Positions 6,019 to 8,744 of a stretch of DNA of 8,744 nt are shown here, one piece after another. The position numbers and the translations under genes were made by a program. Source of the stretch: Bacteroidota bacterium (lineage in GTDB: Bacteria; Bacteroidota; Bacteroidia; Flavobacteriales; Flavobacteriaceae); the NCBI GenBank assembly GCA_022560715.1, contig JADFSQ010000033.1:1293-10036 (forward strand), given 5' to 3'. Each line of letters begins with the position of its first letter. The first letter of the stretch is position 1. A model generated the notes under the pieces. That model was not told the origin of the DNA, searched no databases, and worked only from the letters and a program-made list of their open reading frames with translations.

Positions 6019-6646
6019 AACAATTTGGAAAGAAGGGTTTTTGGAAAATGATGCTTTAGTTGCTCCAAAACTAAATAACCTTTACAATCAAAAGTCGATA
6101 CATATCATCGATAAATTTAAAAGAATGTTTAAAATAAATTTGAATGCACTTGTAGTATTTTCATTTGTGTTTTTGGTCATTTCTTTTCTTGTAAAGATTC
6201 CAGTTGTTGGCGTACTTATGTTTATATTATTCAATGTAATCGTTATTGTCAATAAAAAATTATTTAAGGGATTAAATAAAATTGATAAAAATGTAAGTAG
6301 TTATCTATACCTTAAATCTTTTGATAACTGGATGAAAGAACAAATTTCGATTAACATGAAAATGTCCCGATATATTTATCCTTATATTTTCCTTGCCATG
6401 ATTTCCGGGTTTTGGTTCTCAAGCGACTTTCAGGATACTTTTAACAGGATATTAGGTGACCATCAAATCTATCTAATATACGGAATACCTGTATTTTGGG
6501 TACTCGGAATACTATTCATCATGGCCCTGTTAGCAATCTTTGGAGGACGTATTTATAAATGGGACTTGAATATTGTATATGGCCGCATATTGAAAAAACT
6601 AGATGAAACTTTAGCGGACATGGAGGAATTAAGAGCTTCAATTTAA
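6002..6646 (+). CDS. Four-helix membrane protein, candidate anti-sigma factor
   Basis: The protein has 214 residues and no family that I can name with certainty. Residues 1-45 are soluble and charged (IETIWKEGF near the N-terminus, LNNLYNQKS at 25-33, KFKRMFK just before the membrane). Four hydrophobic segments follow at about 46-64, 66-84, 122-140 and 156-181, then an amphipathic charged tail (LKKLDETLADMEELR). Positive charges around the first helix and in the tail suggest both ends are cytoplasmic. Its ATG lies inside the sigma factor gene (overlap 6002-6018), the usual arrangement for a sigma/anti-sigma pair. By inference the cytoplasmic N-terminus could bind the sigma factor and the membrane part sense a signal. 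It lacks the HxxxCxxC zinc anti-sigma motif and the single-helix layout of classical anti-sigma factors, so the role rests on context. As an alternative it may be an ECF-controlled membrane protein. Confidence 0.8.
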   Translation: MEKSIETIWKEGFLENDALVAPKLNNLYNQKSIHIIDKFKRMFKINLNALVVFSFVFLVISFLVKIPVVGVLMFILFNVIVIVNKKLFKGLNKIDKNVSSYLYLKSFDNWMKEQISINMKMSRYIYPYIFLAMISGFWFSSDFQDTFNRILGDHQIYLIYGIPVFWVLGILFIMALLAIFGGRIYKWDLNIVYGRILKKLDETLADMEELRASI

Positions 6647-6707
6647 AAAAATAATAGAGGGTATAATAATTTAAATCTTAAGCCACTAACTACATAAAAC
6701 ATATATT

Positions 6708-7163
6708 ATGACTATAAATAATACTATAATTTTTTTCGAAAGTTTACTAATTAAAACAGACAAAAAATCTGAAATAAAAATCTATGAAAACTTTATTGCA
6801 ACTCTTTCCGATTTAAGTGATAGAGAATTAACCGAAGAGCAATTTCAATCTATAGAAATAGCGCTTGAAACTTTGAATTTAAAATCGAATCCTAAAAATA
6901 AGAAAAGATACTTCAGTAAAAAGCTCAACGAATTTAAAAAGTATTTACAAAAAGAGCTTTCTCTAATATCTGAAGGCTATTATACAGCCAATTGTATGAG
7001 TATGGGAATGAGTCTTGGAGTTGCCATTGGTGCAAGTTTTGGTGAATCAACAGGTCTTGCTATTGGAATTTCATTAGGAATGCTAATAGGTTTAGTAATT
7101 GGCAGGACTAAAGATACCAATGCAGAAAAACAAGGTCGAGTAATGAAAACAAACCTTGAATAA
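6708..7163 (+). CDS. Small glycine-zipper membrane-associated protein
   Basis: The protein has 151 residues. Residues 1-90 are soluble, charged and mostly helical (Lys/Glu-rich, with the basic stretch KNKKRYFSKKL at 64-73 followed by NEFKKYLQKEL). Residues about 93-132 are hydrophobic and small, and contain Gly at 100, 104, 108, 112, 116, 120, 124, 128 and 132, an unbroken GxxxG ladder. A single Glu (113) divides it into two possible short transmembrane helices forming a hairpin. The tail (133-151) is charged. Such glycine zippers drive close helix packing and oligomerisation in membranes. There is no signal peptide. ATG 6708 follows the membrane protein gene by 61 bases on the same strand with no terminator or clear promoter between, so it is probably in the sigma factor operon. 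Function unknown; it could be a membrane sensor, pore-like oligomer or stress-induced membrane protein. Confidence 0.78.
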   Translation: MTINNTIIFFESLLIKTDKKSEIKIYENFIATLSDLSDRELTEEQFQSIEIALETLNLKSNPKNKKRYFSKKLNEFKKYLQKELSLISEGYYTANCMSMGMSLGVAIGASFGESTGLAIGISLGMLIGLVIGRTKDTNAEKQGRVMKTNLE

Positions 7164-7187
7164 CCTGAACAAATAAACTATTATATT

Positions 7188-8744
7188 TTACCTCAACTCA
7201 GCTCCAAGTTGTTTTTCAAAATTAGCTTGTAACTTATTCATAATCTTATCTATTTGCTTATCAGTAAGTGTTTTGCGTTCGTCTTGAAGTGTAAAACTAA
7301 CAGCATAACTCTTTTTGCCTTTGGGCAAGTTCTTGCCTTGGTAAACATCAAAAAGATTAATATTCTTTAGTAATTGCTTTTCGGTTTGTTTGGCAATAGT
7401 TTGTATATCACTAAAACTTACGGCATCATCAAGAAGCAATGCAAAATCACGTTTTACTGCTGGATATTTTGGAATGTCTTTAAATTTTATAGTATTGTGT
7501 TTTGCAGCTTCTAACACAGCATCCCAATTAAAATCTGCATATAATACTTCTTGTGAGATTCCGAAATGTTTTAAAACCGATTTTTTAATCAAACCAAATT
7601 CAGCCAATTTCACTTTTTCGAAATTAATTTGTAAACCTTCGCTAAACACATCGTTTTCGATTATAGATTCTTTAAAATCTGTGATTCCGAGACGTTCTAA
7701 TGTTGCAGTAATTGTTCCTTTTAAATAGAAGAAATCGCTTTTATAAGATGTTGCAGTCCAGCGTTCAGCAGTTTTATTTCCAGTTACCAAAAGACTTAAA
7801 TGCTTGTATTCTTCACGATTGCCATTGTAATTATGATAGGTTTTACCAAATTCAAATAATTTGAGATCGTTTCGTTTTCGGTTCAAATTATGTGCGACTG
7901 CTTCCAATCCAGAAAACAATATGGATTGCCGCATAACTGATAAGTCCTTGCTCAAAGGATTAAGCATTACAACATTATGCTCTTCTTTAAGTTGCTCGCT
8001 CAACCCAATATAATTTGGAGTAGTGAGCGAATTTGCCAATATCTCAAAATACCCTTGAGAAACTAATTGGTTGCCTATAATATTTTGAATTTTATGGTCT
8101 TCAAATCGTGATGTGTTTGAAATGGAAGCGTTTAATTTTTCGGTAGTTTTAATATTGTTATAACCATACACGCGGAGTATCTCTTCAATAATATCTGCTT
8201 CACGTTGTACATCATTTCTATATGCAGGAACGGTTAATCCTAAACCTGTTTCGGTAACGTTATTGATAGTAATATCAAGCGACATTAAAATACGTTTTAT
8301 AACTTCACGCGGGATTTCTTCACCAATCAATCGTTTCGCATTATCAAAACTTAAACGTACCTGAAAGTCTTCAATTTTATTCGGATATTCGTCAATAATA
8401 TCACTTGTAATTTCGCCTCCAGCAATTTCTTGAATTAACAAAGCAGCACGTTTTAAAGCATATTCAGTAATATTTGGATCGATACCACGTTCAAATCTAA
8501 AAGAAGCATCTGTGTTTAATCCATGACGTTTGGCAGATTTTCGGATACTTATTGGATTAAAATAAGCACTTTCTAAAAAAATACTCGTCGTACTTTCGGT
8601 TACACCAGAATCGATTCCTCCAAAAACTCCGGCAATACACAAGGGTTTTTCGCCATCGCAAATCATAAGGTCTTCTTCGTGCAGTTCACGTTCTACTTCA
8701 TCGAGAGTTATAAATTTGGTTCCGGATTTTAGAGTTTTTACTAT
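7188..8744 (-). CDS. pheT: Phenylalanyl-tRNA synthetase beta subunit, C-terminal two thirds, 5' end outside window
   Basis: The frame stays open from the right edge (8744) to TAA at 7188-7190, giving 518 residues of a protein normally near 800, so about 290 N-terminal residues, including the tRNA-binding domain, are missing from view. The visible protein begins in the B3/B4 editing region (TLDEVERELHEEDLMICDG, GVFGGIDSGV). The B5 domain follows at about 126-198, with VPAYRNDVQREADIIEEI, then the catalytically inactive class II-like core, and the ferredoxin-fold anticodon-binding domain (about 426-518, with PKYPAVKRDFALLLDD). In the cytosolic (alpha-beta)2 enzyme this chain edits mischarged Tyr-tRNA and binds tRNA-Phe. 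The internal ATG at 8666 is not the start, because clear PheT homology continues upstream. It converges on the glycine-zipper gene with 24 bases between and no hairpin terminator. Confidence 0.97.
   Translation of the reverse strand: MVKTLKSGTKFITLDEVERELHEEDLMICDGEKPLCIAGVFGGIDSGVTESTTSIFLESAYFNPISIRKSAKRHGLNTDASFRFERGIDPNITEYALKRAALLIQEIAGGEITSDIIDEYPNKIEDFQVRLSFDNAKRLIGEEIPREVIKRILMSLDITINNVTETGLGLTVPAYRNDVQREADIIEEILRVYGYNNIKTTEKLNASISNTSRFEDHKIQNIIGNQLVSQGYFEILANSLTTPNYIGLSEQLKEEHNVVMLNPLSKDLSVMRQSILFSGLEAVAHNLNRKRNDLKLFEFGKTYHNYNGNREEYKHLSLLVTGNKTAERWTATSYKSDFFYLKGTITATLERLGITDFKESIIENDVFSEGLQINFEKVKLAEFGLIKKSVLKHFGISQEVLYADFNWDAVLEAAKHNTIKFKDIPKYPAVKRDFALLLDDAVSFSDIQTIAKQTEKQLLKNINLFDVYQGKNLPKGKKSYAVSFTLQDERKTLTDKQIDKIMNKLQANFEKQLGAELR

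Noticed and set aside
5841..6068. Open frame of 75 codons on the - strand across the sigma factor/membrane protein junction
   Set aside because: It is antisense to the conserved sigma-4 helix-turn-helix and has no promoter-like sequence or family resemblance.
7164..7187. Terminator between the glycine-zipper gene and pheT
   Set aside because: The 24 bases contain no inverted repeat with a useful stem; termination must rely on other means or on overlap.
7390..7728. Open frame of 112 codons on the + strand inside pheT
   Set aside because: It lies opposite the conserved pheT core and anticodon-binding domain; composition is that of a complementary-strand shadow.
8664..8666. ATG at 8666 as the start of pheT
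   Set aside because: The frame continues without a stop to the window edge and the upstream residues (TLDEVERELHEEDL) are clear PheT sequence, so the gene is cut by the window and is not short.

Overview
The window is AT-rich DNA with densely packed genes, and it reads as the chromosome of a marine or soil Flavobacteriaceae-type member of the Bacteroidota. The grounds are a TTTG-N19-TAnnTTTG promoter, start codons preceded by A-rich stretches instead of a Shine-Dalgarno sequence, a TlpA-like lipoprotein with an LLGC lipobox, a DUF2007 protein, and a YbiT-type ABC-F protein with a degenerate second nucleotide site. The genus cannot be fixed from this sequence. I see no tRNA, rRNA, CRISPR array, insertion sequence or phage gene, and no gene-free stretch longer than about 175 bases.

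Left part (1-3815): the 3' half of a TalC/FSA-type transaldolase gene ends at a strong bidirectional hairpin terminator. That terminator also serves a converging gene for a lipoprotein with a thioredoxin fold that has lost its CxxC motif. A divergent promoter region of 167 bases separates the lipoprotein gene from an ABC-F ATPase gene with a near-consensus flavobacterial promoter. The ABC-F gene runs tail to tail into a small DUF2007 gene, and the two stop codons overlap within one TTAA.

Middle part (3816-5436): a second divergent intergenic region holds a 14-base palindrome, a possible -7 box and a palindromic element that looks like a dispersed genomic repeat. It leads into a GTG-started group II PLP-dependent amino acid decarboxylase.

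Right part (5437-8744): three genes on the + strand form a likely operon: a TTG-started ECF sigma factor, a four-helix membrane protein overlapping it by 17 bases (a candidate non-classical anti-sigma factor), and a small protein whose C-terminus has nine glycines spaced exactly four residues apart. The operon converges on the 3' two thirds of pheT (phenylalanyl-tRNA synthetase beta chain), which runs off the right edge.

Most of the window is ordinary core genome. The part most likely to hold something undescribed is the sigma factor/membrane protein/glycine-zipper operon at 5524-7163. Its parts suggest an envelope- or membrane-sensing regulatory circuit, but the signal and target genes cannot be read from the sequence.
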